From: CAZAKO01 sp964546145 | GTDB lineage: Bacteria > Fidelibacterota > UBA2242 | Assembly (NCBI GenBank): GCA_964546145.1 | Contig: CAZJIU010000032.1 | Coordinates: forward strand, 1 to 23,395 | DNA: 23,395 nt | Direction of reading: 5' to 3' | In this document: positions 4,478 to 13,674 of the stretch, one piece after another | Layout of the letters: every line of letters begins with the position of its first letter | How positions within the stretch are numbered: the first letter of the stretch is position 1 | Notes under the pieces: model-generated | The model's database searches: none | What the model was told of the DNA's origin: nothing | Seen by the model: the letters and a program-made list of their open reading frames with translations, nothing else | Translations under genes and position numbers: made by a program

Positions 4478-4930
4478 ATGGAAAAGCGCAAAGCGGAGAT
4501 CAGGAAAATTATCGCCGAAATTGTTGAGACAGCGGATGCCTTTCTGGTTGATTTCAGTCTAAATTTCTTTGGGAAAAGAACCTTCATGCGGATTGTCGTC
4601 GAGACACTGAGCGGTATTTCCCTGGATGAAATTACCGCAATTACCCACAAGATCAACGCCGAAGCGCGGTTGGATCAATTAATTGACCCGGGGTACCAAT
4701 TGGAAGTCACCTCGCCCGGAGTTGATTATCCCTTGAAGGAGTATCGCGATTTTCCGCGCAACGTCGGCCGCCGGTTAAAAGTATTCCATAAGAATCCGGA
4801 AATGGAATCGCCGCTGGAGGGTCAATTGGTGGAGGTCAGCGAGGATAAATTGCTGCTTGACCTGCACGGAGTAACGCAGGAGGTCCAATTTTCCGACCTG
4901 AAATATGCCAAAGTTGTTTTAAAATGGTAA
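4478..4930 (+). CDS. rimP: Ribosome maturation factor RimP
   Basis: The 150-residue protein matches RimP, which binds the 30S subunit and is needed for its late maturation. The order is typical: an N-terminal alpha/beta domain with LVDFSLNFFGKRTFMRIVVET and the segment ISLDEITAITHKINAEARLDQLIDPGYQLEVTSPGVDYPLK (the LEVxSPGxxRPL signature, with Asp-Tyr in place of the usual Arg/Leu-Asp/Asn), then an SH3-like C-terminal domain (about 85-150). It lies directly before nusA, as in most bacteria. The SD is weak, and the ATG at 4478 is chosen because it gives a full-length N-terminus. It lies 16 bases after the leader terminator. Confidence 0.93.
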   Translation: MEKRKAEIRKIIAEIVETADAFLVDFSLNFFGKRTFMRIVVETLSGISLDEITAITHKINAEARLDQLIDPGYQLEVTSPGVDYPLKEYRDFPRNVGRRLKVFHKNPEMESPLEGQLVEVSEDKLLLDLHGVTQEVQFSDLKYAKVVLKW

Positions 4931-4955
4931 GCCATAGATAAAGGAGCTATGACAA

Positions 4956-6335
4956 TTGATAAATCGTGAAATCATTGAGGCTTTTGCCCAGATTGCCCGT
5001 GAAAAGAATGTGGATCGGAGCGAGCTGGGGGAAATCATCGAGAAAGTATTTCTGACCCTGATTGAGAAAAAATACGAAAGCACCGAAAATTTCGATGTGA
5101 TTGTCAATATGGATAAAGGTGAAATCGAAATTTATCAGCAGAAAGTCATTGTTGACCAGGTGCAGGATCCTTTACATGAGATCAGTCTCGAAGAGGCGCG
5201 GATTCTCGAACCGGACCTGCAAATTGGCGATCCCTATATCGAGATCATTGATCCGGTCAGTTTTGGTCGGCGGCTCATCTCGCAAGCCAAGCAGATTCTC
5301 AATCAGCAAATCATGCGAGTTGAAAAGAATGTCATCTATGAAGAATATTCCAAAAAGGTTGGCCTGATAATCATTGGCGATGTCCATCAAATCCGCCGCG
5401 ATGCGATTTTTATCAATATCGGCAAGGCTGAACTGAAAATGCCCCGCGAGGAGCAAATTCCCGGCGAACGCTACCGCAGAGGCGAGAGTATCAAGTCCAT
5501 TCTCAAGGAAGCCACTCTGGGAACCACCGGCCCGGAAATCATCGTCTCGCGGGCTGATCCGAACTTTCTGGTTAAATTATTCGAGAACGAGGTACCCGAA
5601 ATTTATGATAAGACAATCGAGATTAAAAAGGTTGCCCGTCACCCCGGCGATCGGAGCAAGGTAATTGTCGAATCCAATGACCGGCGGATTGATGCGGTTG
5701 GTGCTTGCGTAGGAATCAAAGGCAGCCGCATCCAGGCGATTGTGCGGGAGTTGAATAATGAGAAAATAGATATTATTAATAACAGTAGCGAGCCGGAAAT
5801 ATTAATTACCCGGGCACTCTCGCCAGCCAAGCCTTATATGCTCGAAATTGATGAGGAGAAGAAGAAGGCACTGGCAATTTTTAATGATGAAGAAATCTCG
5901 GTCGCAATTGGTAAAATGGGTCAAAATATCCGCCTTGCCTCGGAAGTAACTGGCTATATAATTGATGCAATCAAAAGGTCCGATTACGAATTGTCGGAGT
6001 CTGAAACCATCTATCTTGAAAACATCGAGGGAGTAACCGATCGCAGCTGGAAATTATTATATACGATGGGGATTGAAACTGCGGAAGAGCTGCTGAATAC
6101 TTCCCGTGAGGAATTAATTAGTATCAAGGGGATTGGTGAAAAAACCGTAGATAAGATCATTGCCACAGTCACTGAAGCGGTGGAGCAGCGCAAGGCTGAA
6201 TTAAAAGCTGCGCAGGAAGCGTTGCAGGCGCAAATGGCAAGTTCCGAGGAATATGAAGAGGAGGCTGAACCGCAAGAAACCGAGGAGTTAGAGCTTACCG
6301 ATGAGGAAGTTCAGGACGATTTGATTCAGGAGTAA
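4956..6335 (+). CDS. nusA: Transcription termination/antitermination factor NusA
   Basis: NusA binds RNA polymerase and nascent RNA and controls pausing, termination and antitermination. The 459-residue protein shows an N-terminal polymerase-binding domain (about 1-125), an S1 domain (about 130-200), and two KH domains with GIKGSRIQAI (about 250) and IGKMGQNIRLA (about 316). A C-terminal region has paired helix-hairpin-helix motifs (ELISIKGIGEKTVDKI, about 385-402) and a very acidic tail. The start is TTG at 4956 with AAGGAG nine bases upstream. The nearby ATG at 4949 leads into an early stop. NusA commonly controls its own operon through leader terminators, which makes the hairpin at 4435 a candidate target. 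Confidence 0.97.
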   Translation: MINREIIEAFAQIAREKNVDRSELGEIIEKVFLTLIEKKYESTENFDVIVNMDKGEIEIYQQKVIVDQVQDPLHEISLEEARILEPDLQIGDPYIEIIDPVSFGRRLISQAKQILNQQIMRVEKNVIYEEYSKKVGLIIIGDVHQIRRDAIFINIGKAELKMPREEQIPGERYRRGESIKSILKEATLGTTGPEIIVSRADPNFLVKLFENEVPEIYDKTIEIKKVARHPGDRSKVIVESNDRRIDAVGACVGIKGSRIQAIVRELNNEKIDIINNSSEPEILITRALSPAKPYMLEIDEEKKKALAIFNDEEISVAIGKMGQNIRLASEVTGYIIDAIKRSDYELSESETIYLENIEGVTDRSWKLLYTMGIETAEELLNTSREELISIKGIGEKTVDKIIATVTEAVEQRKAELKAAQEALQAQMASSEEYEEEAEPQETEELELTDEEVQDDLIQE

Positions 6336-6368
6336 TAGACTTAATCTACAGGATAATCGAGAAATTTT

Positions 6369-8882
6369 ATGACAGATGACCTAAAAGTAAAGCAGAAGCG
6401 GATTTTCGAAATTGCCAAGGAGCTGAACATCTCCCATATCGAGATCATTAAGTTTCTGGAAAGTCAGGATATTGTTTGTAAGAGTATTATGACTCCCGTG
6501 GACGAAGCGACCTACCTGAAAATCCTGGAGGAGTTCGCCCGCGAAAAAGATGTTATCGAACGCTTCCGCAAAGAGAAAGCCCGTCGTGAAGCCGAATCCA
6601 AACGCAAGGCGGAAGAGGAAGCCCGGAAGAGCGCCCAGGAAGAACGTAAGAAGATCGAGAGCGAAGTGTATCAGCATGCGGCTCCCCTGATTGATTCGGC
6701 AATTAAAATGACTTATCAGTATACTCAGCAGATCCTCAAACAGCTCTTGACTGAGGTCAAAGAGGCGGCCAGCGCCTCTGACGTTATCCCGAAAAAAGTT
6801 ACGGAAATCCTGGCAGCCGAAGCCGCAGTCGAGCCGACCGCCCCGCAAGAAGGTGAAGTCGCCGGGAAGAAGAAAAAAGAGAAGCGCAAGCTGCGCCGGG
6901 TGGCAATTTCCGAAATTGAGTCTAGGCTGGATCAAAAGAGCAGCAAGCGGCGCATGCTCGACGAAGAGCTGAAAAAGCGCGGCAAGCATGGCAAATTAAT
7001 CGAAATAGATAACCGTAAAATTGATGCCTCCATTCGCCGGACGATGGCTAAGATGGATGAAAAAGTCGGTCGTAAAAAATACAAAAAAGCCGATACCGCT
7101 AAGGTGGAAGAGCAGGAGGAACCGCAAAAAATCCGCATTAGTGAATTTTCGAGTGTCGAAACTCTGGCGAATATGATAAATGTTGATCCGGCTGACGTGA
7201 TTGCCAAATGCATTCAAATGGGAATGTTTGTGACGATCAATCAGCGTCTGGATTTTGATGCAATTACCCTGATCGCCGATGAATTTGGTTTTATGGTTGA
7301 GCAGGTCGAGCATTACAGGGAAGAAATCTTAAAAATCGAAGAATCGGAAGAAGATCTGCATAATGCCACACACCGATCGCCGGTTGTAGTAATAATGGGG
7401 CATGTGGATCATGGCAAGACTTCGCTGCTCGATTATGTTCGCCGCACAAATGTTGTAGCCGGTGAATCCGGTGGCATTACCCAGCATATCGGCGCTTATA
7501 AAGTCATGCTGGACAATAATAAAGAGATCACTTTCCTGGATACTCCGGGTCATGAAGCTTTTACGGCGATGCGGGCTCGTGGAGCTCAGGTAACTGACAT
7601 CGTGGTTCTGGTTGTTGCGGCGGACGATGGGGTCATGCCCCAGACCGTTGAAGCCATCAATCACGCCAAAGCGGCTAATGTCCCGATTGTCGTGGCGATC
7701 AACAAAATTGATAAACCTGAATCCAATTTGGATAAAGTTAAAAGAGAGTTATCGGAAAATGGGGTTCTGGTCGAGGACTGGGGCGGTGCCGTGCAAGCAG
7801 CCGAAATTTCAGCCAAAACCGGGCAGGGAGTTGACCATCTGCTGGATATTCTGTTGCTCGAAGCGGAAATGCTGGAGCTGAAAGCCAATATTGATACCAT
7901 GGCCAAGGGCACGGTTATCGAGTCCCAAATTGATAAACGGCATGGTCCTACCGCCACGGTCTTGATTCAAAAAGGGACCTTAAATATTGGCGATACTTTC
8001 GTCTGCGGACCGGCATTTGGGCGGGTTAGGTCTCTGTATGATGAACGCGGACATCGGCTCAAGAAGGTTGGTCCGTCCGATCCGGTCGTCGTGGTCGGGT
8101 TCGACGTGCTGCCTCCTTTAGCGGAAATCTTCGCCGTAGTGGAAGACGATCGGGAAGCGAAAAAAATTGCCTCTGAGCGTCATAAGATTCACCGCGAGCA
8201 GCAATTCCGGCAAATCAAAGAGTGGACTCTGGATACCATCTCGCAGCAGATTTCCGAAGGTAAAATCAAACAGCTCAATGTGATCCTCAAGTGCGATGTA
8301 GACGGCTCGGTAGAGGCTTTAAGCGAGACAATCAGTAAACTTGGTAATGAAGAGGTTGCCGTCAGTATTAAACACAAAGCTGCCGGTCAAATTCACGAAT
8401 CGGATGTGCTCCTGGCCAAGGCTTCCGAAGCAGTGATCATCGGCTTTAATACCACCGCTACTCCCAAAGGCAAGGAATTGGCCAAAAAAGAAAATATCGA
8501 GATTCGCTATTATAATATCATCTATGAGCTGGTTGATGATATCAAAGCTGCCCTTGAGGGCTTACTCACTCCCGATAAAGTCGAAGAGCGTTTGGGTGTA
8601 GTTGAAGTCCGCGAAGTCTTCAAAATTCCCAAATTGGGTTTCATTGCCGGTTCCTATGTCAAAGAGGGCAAAGTCACTCGCAATGCCATGGGACGAGTAA
8701 TCCGCGATGGCGAGGTACTCCATGTCGGTCAGATTGGATCCTTGAGACGCTTTAAGGATGACGTCCGTGAAGTTCCCCAGGATTTTGAATGCGGCGTGGC
8801 AGTGGATGGCTTTACGAAGTATGAACAGGGCGACGAGATCGAAATCTTTGAAATCAAGTCGGTGAAGCGGAAACTGGAGTAG
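6369..8882 (+). CDS. infB: Translation initiation factor IF-2
   Basis: IF-2 is the GTPase that brings initiator tRNA to the 30S subunit. The 837-residue protein has an IF2_N module at about 11-60, a long charged Ala/Lys/Glu-rich helical linker (about 65-250), a second IF2_N-like module (about 255-310, ISEFSSVETLANMINVDPAD), and then the G domain. All G motifs are visible: GHVDHGKT (344-351), the switch I motif GGITQHIGAY, DTPGHEAF, NKID, and SAKTGQG. Domains II-IV follow with the C-terminal initiator-tRNA-binding module. Downstream genes follow within 20 nt. No truncation or frameshift is seen. Confidence 0.98.
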   Translation: MTDDLKVKQKRIFEIAKELNISHIEIIKFLESQDIVCKSIMTPVDEATYLKILEEFAREKDVIERFRKEKARREAESKRKAEEEARKSAQEERKKIESEVYQHAAPLIDSAIKMTYQYTQQILKQLLTEVKEAASASDVIPKKVTEILAAEAAVEPTAPQEGEVAGKKKKEKRKLRRVAISEIESRLDQKSSKRRMLDEELKKRGKHGKLIEIDNRKIDASIRRTMAKMDEKVGRKKYKKADTAKVEEQEEPQKIRISEFSSVETLANMINVDPADVIAKCIQMGMFVTINQRLDFDAITLIADEFGFMVEQVEHYREEILKIEESEEDLHNATHRSPVVVIMGHVDHGKTSLLDYVRRTNVVAGESGGITQHIGAYKVMLDNNKEITFLDTPGHEAFTAMRARGAQVTDIVVLVVAADDGVMPQTVEAINHAKAANVPIVVAINKIDKPESNLDKVKRELSENGVLVEDWGGAVQAAEISAKTGQGVDHLLDILLLEAEMLELKANIDTMAKGTVIESQIDKRHGPTATVLIQKGTLNIGDTFVCGPAFGRVRSLYDERGHRLKKVGPSDPVVVVGFDVLPPLAEIFAVVEDDREAKKIASERHKIHREQQFRQIKEWTLDTISQQISEGKIKQLNVILKCDVDGSVEALSETISKLGNEEVAVSIKHKAAGQIHESDVLLAKASEAVIIGFNTTATPKGKELAKKENIEIRYYNIIYELVDDIKAALEGLLTPDKVEERLGVVEVREVFKIPKLGFIAGSYVKEGKVTRNAMGRVIRDGEVLHVGQIGSLRRFKDDVREVPQDFECGVAVDGFTKYEQGDEIEIFEIKSVKRKLE

Positions 8883-8899
8883 TTTCAAGGAATGCTTCG

Positions 8900-9181
8900 A
8901 TGACAATTGGATTGCTGCAGCTGGAAATGTTATTACGTGATACTGGTTCCTTGAAAGATAAACGCTCGGTTCTCAGTCGGATTAAAAATCAAGTGCGTAA
9001 TAAATTCAATGTGGCGATCGCCGAATTAAAATATGGCGACCAGTGGGGTCGGACACTGTTGGGTATTACGACGATTAGCAACGATGGAAAAGTTGTGCAT
9101 CAGATTTTAAATGAAATTGAGACCTTTCTCGAAAATCAGTTTCCAATTCAAATCCTGAACAGAAAGGTCGAACTTTTTTGA
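8900..9181 (+). CDS. ylxP: YlxP-like DUF503 protein
   Basis: The 93-residue protein matches the DUF503 family: start MTIGLLQLEMLL, core GSLKDKRSVLSRIKNQVRNKFNVAIAEL, and a C-terminal EIETFLENQFP segment. The family lies almost always between infB and rbfA and has been linked to 30S biogenesis, but its molecular role is not settled. SD AAGGA lies before ATG 8900. The stop codon TGA shares its last base with the rbfA start (TGATG), so the two are probably translationally coupled. Confidence 0.9.
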   Translation: MTIGLLQLEMLLRDTGSLKDKRSVLSRIKNQVRNKFNVAIAELKYGDQWGRTLLGITTISNDGKVVHQILNEIETFLENQFPIQILNRKVELF

Positions 9182-9555
9182 TGACCAGTTATCGTGTCCA
9201 GCGCGTCGCTGACGAGATTAAAAGAATCATTAGCGAAATTCTGATCAAAGAAATCCCCGATGATCGGGGGAATTTGCTTACGGTAACCAAAGTCAATTGT
9301 ACCCCTGATCTGCGCGAGGCCAAAGTCTATATCAGCATCTACAACGAGGATCCGGATCAACGTCGGCAATCACTGCGCAGAATCATCAGACATGGATCGT
9401 ATATTCGCAAATTAGTGGGCAGCCGGATTATCCTGAAACACGTACCCCTTTTACGTTTTTTGGAAGATGATACAATTCAATATGTGGAGAAAATTGAGCG
9501 TTTAATTCAGCAAGTTCATGAGCAGGATGATATTGGAGAATCGGGAACTGGATGA
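9181..9555 (+). CDS. rbfA: Ribosome-binding factor A
   Basis: RbfA is a single KH-fold protein that binds the 30S neck during late maturation and cold adaptation. The 124-residue frame has the family start YRVQRVADEIKRIISEIL, the segment LLTVTKVNCTPDLREAKVYISIY, and the C-terminal RIILKHVPLLRFLEDDTIQY, with the typical VPxLxFxxDxS/T ending. I prefer ATG 9181, overlapping the ylxP stop by one base. A TTG three bases earlier would add one residue. The 3' end overlaps truB by about 38 bases. Confidence 0.93.
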   Translation: MTSYRVQRVADEIKRIISEILIKEIPDDRGNLLTVTKVNCTPDLREAKVYISIYNEDPDQRRQSLRRIIRHGSYIRKLVGSRIILKHVPLLRFLEDDTIQYVEKIERLIQQVHEQDDIGESGTG

Positions 9556-10219
9556 ACTGATCCTGAATATTGATAAACCGCCGAATATGAGTTCTTACGA
9601 TGTGGTTAGAGTGGTGAAAAGACTATTGCCGGGAGTGAAAGCTGGACACGCTGGTACTTTGGACCCTTTTGCCGAAGGAGTATTACTAATTCTACTGGGT
9701 AAAGCCACCAAGCGGATGTCGGAATTACTGGGATTGCGGAAACGCTATGAGGCGATTTTACAGCTGGGCTGTGCGACAACCACCGGTGATCCGACTGGAA
9801 ATCCAACTGAATCTGCACCAGTGCCGCAGTTGACAACGGACCAATTGGAACATGTTACCCGGTGTTTTAAGGGTGAAATATCGCAAGTACCGCCGTCATT
9901 TTCGGCCAAAAAAGTCGCAGGCAAGCCAGCCTATCGTCTGGCGCGACGGGGGCAGCCGGTCAATCTGGCGCCAGTCAAAGTCTCGATTTATGAACTGGAG
10001 TTAATCGTACTGGATGACTGCCGGGTGAAACTAGCAGTCGAATGTTCGAGTGGCACTTATATTCGCCGGCTGGGTGAAGATATTGCGAAAGCACTCGGTA
10101 CGTGTGGCCATTTGACCTCACTAAGACGAACCGCAATTGGGGATTATCGAGTTGACAATTCAGTCACGCTGGAACAATTGCCGGCATTCCTGACATCATT
10201 AAGTGGAGTCGCAAGTTAA
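9518..10219 (+). CDS. truB: tRNA pseudouridine(55) synthase TruB
   Basis: TruB converts U55 in the T loop of tRNAs to pseudouridine. The 233-residue protein carries the family start LNIDKPPNMSSYDVV and the catalytic motif GHAGTLDPFAEGVLL with the nucleophile Asp49, followed by KRYEA and the ECSSGTYIRRLGEDI segment. The start is uncertain: ATG 9518 overlaps rbfA by 38 bases, ATG 9527 is possible, and the conserved domain begins only at about residue 15. No good SD separates these. The order rbfA-truB-ribF-rpsO is the classical one. Confidence 0.94.
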   Translation: MSRMILENRELDELILNIDKPPNMSSYDVVRVVKRLLPGVKAGHAGTLDPFAEGVLLILLGKATKRMSELLGLRKRYEAILQLGCATTTGDPTGNPTESAPVPQLTTDQLEHVTRCFKGEISQVPPSFSAKKVAGKPAYRLARRGQPVNLAPVKVSIYELELIVLDDCRVKLAVECSSGTYIRRLGEDIAKALGTCGHLTSLRRTAIGDYRVDNSVTLEQLPAFLTSLSGVAS

Positions 10220-10222
10220 AGT

Positions 10223-11176
10223 TTGACGGATATGCAAGTATTTTTTGGATTGGAAACATTACCGGAGCATTATAAAGGTGCGATTGTGGCTTTGGGCGTT
10301 TTCGACGGTTTGCACTATGCCCATCAGGAAATTCTCCGGGGAGTAGTCCGTTTAGCGAAAACACGACAGATGGCTTCGATGATGATTACTTTTGATCCGC
10401 ACCCGCGCAACGTGCTGGCAAAGGATCCCAATGCAAATATCCCCTTATTGACGACTCGTGAAGAAAAAATAAATTTGCTAAGAGATAGTGAACTTGACGC
10501 CATCCTTTTTCTGGAAGTCAATTCCAAGTTATTAAATACCAGCAGTGAAAGATTTGTCAAAAATATTTTGGTAGATGCGCTGGCGGTTCAGAAGGTCGTA
10601 ATTGGTTATGACTATCACTTCGGCAGGGGAAGAAGCGGTCGGGCAGAACAATTAACCCGATTTGGAATGCGCTATGGTTTTGAGGTCGAAACTTTTCCAC
10701 CTATTTCACTTAATGGAAGCCCGGTCCGTTCTTCGATCATCAGGTCGCTTCTGCAAGAGGGAAAGGTGGTAAAAGCAGCGCGACTATTAGGGCGTTCCTA
10801 TGGAATCTCGGGATTGGTAGTTCATGGTACCGGCAGAGGAACGAATTTGGGATTTCCCACGGCTAATCTTAAAGTCAGCGATTCCCATAAAATGATCCCG
10901 GCGGACGGAGTCTATTTGACGAAGGTATTCAGTAAAGAGCAAACTTATTTTGGTTTATGTAATATCGGGATTAGGAAAACTTTTGGCGAGCGTGACCGGG
11001 TGGTTGAGGTCTACCTGATAAATAGTGGTGAAATCAATCTCTATGGGAGTGAAATTACCCTCGAGTTTTTGGAATGTCTGCGCGAAGAAATCCAATTTCC
11101 CACCGTTTCGGAATTAGTCAAACAGATGAACTTAGATAAACAAACAGCCTTAGAAAAAATAAAAAATTACCTATGA
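10223..11176 (+). CDS. ribF: Bifunctional riboflavin kinase / FAD synthetase
   Basis: RibF makes FMN from riboflavin and FAD from FMN. The N-terminal nucleotidyltransferase domain shows ALGVFDGLHYAHQEIL (residues 23-38). The usual HxGH is here HYAH, a Gly-to-Ala change. A conserved SSxIRxLL segment (SSIIRSLL) follows. The C-terminal kinase domain has VHGTGRGTNLGFPTANL and DGVYLTKV. Length (317) is normal for the family. The start is either TTG 10223 or ATG 10232, three codons later. It follows truB by three bases. Confidence 0.95.
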   Translation: MTDMQVFFGLETLPEHYKGAIVALGVFDGLHYAHQEILRGVVRLAKTRQMASMMITFDPHPRNVLAKDPNANIPLLTTREEKINLLRDSELDAILFLEVNSKLLNTSSERFVKNILVDALAVQKVVIGYDYHFGRGRSGRAEQLTRFGMRYGFEVETFPPISLNGSPVRSSIIRSLLQEGKVVKAARLLGRSYGISGLVVHGTGRGTNLGFPTANLKVSDSHKMIPADGVYLTKVFSKEQTYFGLCNIGIRKTFGERDRVVEVYLINSGEINLYGSEITLEFLECLREEIQFPTVSELVKQMNLDKQTALEKIKNYL

Positions 11177-11193
11177 AATGGAGGATAAACTGA

Positions 11194-11463
11194 ATGGTAT
11201 TGGCAAAAGAAGTTAAACAGCAAATGATTGAAAAGTATGGTAAAAATGCAGCGGATACGGGCTCGATTCAGGCTCAGATTGCACTCTTGTCGGAGCGCAT
11301 TCGGCAACTGACTCAGCATTTTCTGGATCATCCCAAGGACCACAGTTCCAGCCGCGGCTTACTTAAACTGGTCAGTCGCAGAAAACATCTGCTTGCTTTC
11401 TTTAAAAAGCATGATGAAGCAGGTTATAAAAAATTGATTGAGGAACTGAATATTCGCAAATAG
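11194..11463 (+). CDS. rpsO: 30S ribosomal protein S15
   Basis: The 89-residue protein has the standard S15 length and sequence, with the GSIQAQIALLSERI helix, LTQHFLDHPKDHSSSRGLLKLVSRRKHLL (16S rRNA-binding loop and helix) and the ending YKKLIEELNIRK. SD GGAGG stands in front of ATG 11194. It is followed after 18 bases by pnp, the pairing seen in most bacteria. Confidence 0.98.
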   Translation: MVLAKEVKQQMIEKYGKNAADTGSIQAQIALLSERIRQLTQHFLDHPKDHSSSRGLLKLVSRRKHLLAFFKKHDEAGYKKLIEELNIRK

Positions 11464-11481
11464 GAAGGTTAGGAGTATAAA

Positions 11482-13674
11482 TTGAATAGAAAAACAATGC
11501 TCTTTGGCGAGAGAGAATTTAGTATTGAAACCGGACGGATGGCTAAGCAGGCTCAGGGTTCGGTGGTTGTTCGTTATGGTGATACGATGGTATTAGTGAC
11601 TGCCGTAGCAAATTTTCAAAGTCCGATCGAACAAGATTTTTTGCCTTTACAGGTCGAATATCGCGAACGGACCTATGCCGCCGGCAAAATTCCCGGTGGC
11701 TTTTTTAAACGGGAAGGGCGCCCCTCGGAAAAGGAGATTCTGAGTTCACGCTTGATTGATCGTCCTATCCGCCCATTATTTGCGGAGGGCTTCAATTGTA
11801 ACACCCAGATTATTGCGACAGTTATTTCCGGGGATCAGGAGAATCCGGGTGATATTCTGGGAATAACCGGAGCCTCGCTTGCTCTTTGTCTTTCCAAAAT
11901 TCCTTTCCTCGGACCAATTGCCGGTGTCCGGGTTGGTCGGATCAATGGTCAATATATTCTGAATCCGACGATGGCCCAGATGGAGGAATCGGAACTGGAA
12001 ATCGTCATTGCTGGCAACCAGGAATCCATTATCATGGTTGAAGGCAAGGCCAAGGAGGTATCGGAAGAAGTTTTCGTTGGTGCCCTAAAATTCGGTCATC
12101 AGGCAATCCTTGAGTTGATTCATTTTCAACAGGAAATTATAGACGAGATTAAGCCGGAAAAAGTACAGGTCAAGCCACCTGAAAAACCATCGGAATTAGT
12201 CAATCTCATCCAGCAGAGAACTTTACCGCAGATGGAGGACTGGTGGGAATTAGGAAAAATTTCCAAACATACCCGATCTGAAGCGGTTATGGATTTTGCC
12301 CAGGAATTGAGCACTGAATTAGAGCCTGATTATCCCGATCAGGTTAGTCTGGTTGGATCTGAAATTGATCAGCTTTTAAAGCAGGATATGCGCCAAAAGA
12401 TCGTCGAGACCGGGAAACGGGTTGATGGACGCGGTTTGAAGGATATTCGCCCGATTACCTGTGAAGTCGGTGTGCTGCCCCGAGCTCACGGATCGGCTTT
12501 ATTTACCCGCGGTGAAACCCAGAGTCTGGGTGCGGTCACCTTAGGTACTAAAATAGATGAACAAATCATTGATGATATTGATCGGGAAGATTACAAGAAG
12601 CGGTTCATGCTGCATTATAATTTTCCACCTTTCAGTGTGGGGGAAGTCCGTCCCCTCCGGGGTACCGGCCGCCGGGAAATCGGGCATGGAAACCTGGCGG
12701 AACGCGCTTTGGAATCACAAATTCCAGCGGAAGAGGATTTTCCCTATACGATCCGGGTTGTCTCGGATATTCTCGAATCTAACGGCTCCTCTTCCATGGC
12801 TTCGGTTTGCGCCGGTTCACTGGCAATGATGGATGCCGGTATTCCAATTAAAAAGTCAGTTGCCGGAATTGCGATGGGACTGATTAAGGAAAGCGACCGA
12901 TTTTTCATTCTTTCGGATATCATTGGAGCGGAAGACCACTATGGCGATATGGATTTTAAAGTGACCGGAACCAGAGATGGAATTACGGCGATTCAGATGG
13001 ACTTGAAAGTCGCTGGTATTTCACTCGATATTGTTAGTGAAGCATTGGAACAGGCCAAGGAAGGTCGCTTTTTTATTATTGATATCATGGAGCAGACTAT
13101 CAAACAACCGCGTCATGAGATTTCACCTCTGGCACCGAAAATAATCACGATCAAAATCCCAATCGAGATGATTGGTGAATTGATCGGTCCCGGTGGTAAA
13201 AATATTAAAGCGATTCAAGCCGACAGCGGCGCGACAATTGAAATTGACGATGATGGCATGGTATTTATTTCAGCTGCGAGTGCCGAAGCCGGTGAAACTG
13301 CCCGGTATCGAATCGAGACCATGCTGGCCCAACCGGAAGAGGGTCGGACCTATTCTGACTGCCCGGTGAAACGGATCGAGAGTTATGGCGCATTCGTTGA
13401 ATTTCTGCCGGGTAAAGAAGGTCTCCTGCATGTGTCTGAAATAGCCTGGGAACGTACTCGGGATGTTAGTGATGTTCTGAAAGTCGGGGATAAAGTAGAT
13501 GTTCTGCTCAAAAAAATCAGCCAGCCGGGACGCTTTGAGTTATCCATGCGCGAATTGACGCCCAAACCGGTCGGCTATGTTGAGAAACCAAGGTCGAGCA
13601 ACGAACGGTCGGGCGACAGTTCGGGTCGTCATGATCGGTCTGGACGACGTCCCTATAACCGTCATCGGGAATGA
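11482..13674 (+). CDS. pnp: Polyribonucleotide nucleotidyltransferase (PNPase)
   Basis: PNPase degrades RNA 3' to 5' using phosphate. The 730-residue protein shows two RNase PH-like domains (about 10-140 and 315-460) joined by an all-helical segment, then a KH domain (IGPGGKNIKAI near 566) and an S1 domain (about 620-690, with GAFVEFLPGKEGLLHVSE). The tail (about 697-730) is rich in Arg, Ser and Asp, likely disordered and RNA-binding. The start is TTG 11482 with AGGAG upstream. The last four bases overlap the start of the M16 peptidase gene (ATGA), which suggests coupled translation. Confidence 0.98.
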   Translation: MNRKTMLFGEREFSIETGRMAKQAQGSVVVRYGDTMVLVTAVANFQSPIEQDFLPLQVEYRERTYAAGKIPGGFFKREGRPSEKEILSSRLIDRPIRPLFAEGFNCNTQIIATVISGDQENPGDILGITGASLALCLSKIPFLGPIAGVRVGRINGQYILNPTMAQMEESELEIVIAGNQESIIMVEGKAKEVSEEVFVGALKFGHQAILELIHFQQEIIDEIKPEKVQVKPPEKPSELVNLIQQRTLPQMEDWWELGKISKHTRSEAVMDFAQELSTELEPDYPDQVSLVGSEIDQLLKQDMRQKIVETGKRVDGRGLKDIRPITCEVGVLPRAHGSALFTRGETQSLGAVTLGTKIDEQIIDDIDREDYKKRFMLHYNFPPFSVGEVRPLRGTGRREIGHGNLAERALESQIPAEEDFPYTIRVVSDILESNGSSSMASVCAGSLAMMDAGIPIKKSVAGIAMGLIKESDRFFILSDIIGAEDHYGDMDFKVTGTRDGITAIQMDLKVAGISLDIVSEALEQAKEGRFFIIDIMEQTIKQPRHEISPLAPKIITIKIPIEMIGELIGPGGKNIKAIQADSGATIEIDDDGMVFISAASAEAGETARYRIETMLAQPEEGRTYSDCPVKRIESYGAFVEFLPGKEGLLHVSEIAWERTRDVSDVLKVGDKVDVLLKKISQPGRFELSMRELTPKPVGYVEKPRSSNERSGDSSGRHDRSGRRPYNRHRE

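Noticed and set aside
6381..6989. 202-codon minus-strand frame opposite infB
   Set aside because: It is antisense to the highly charged, repetitive linker of IF-2, which often produces long open shadows.
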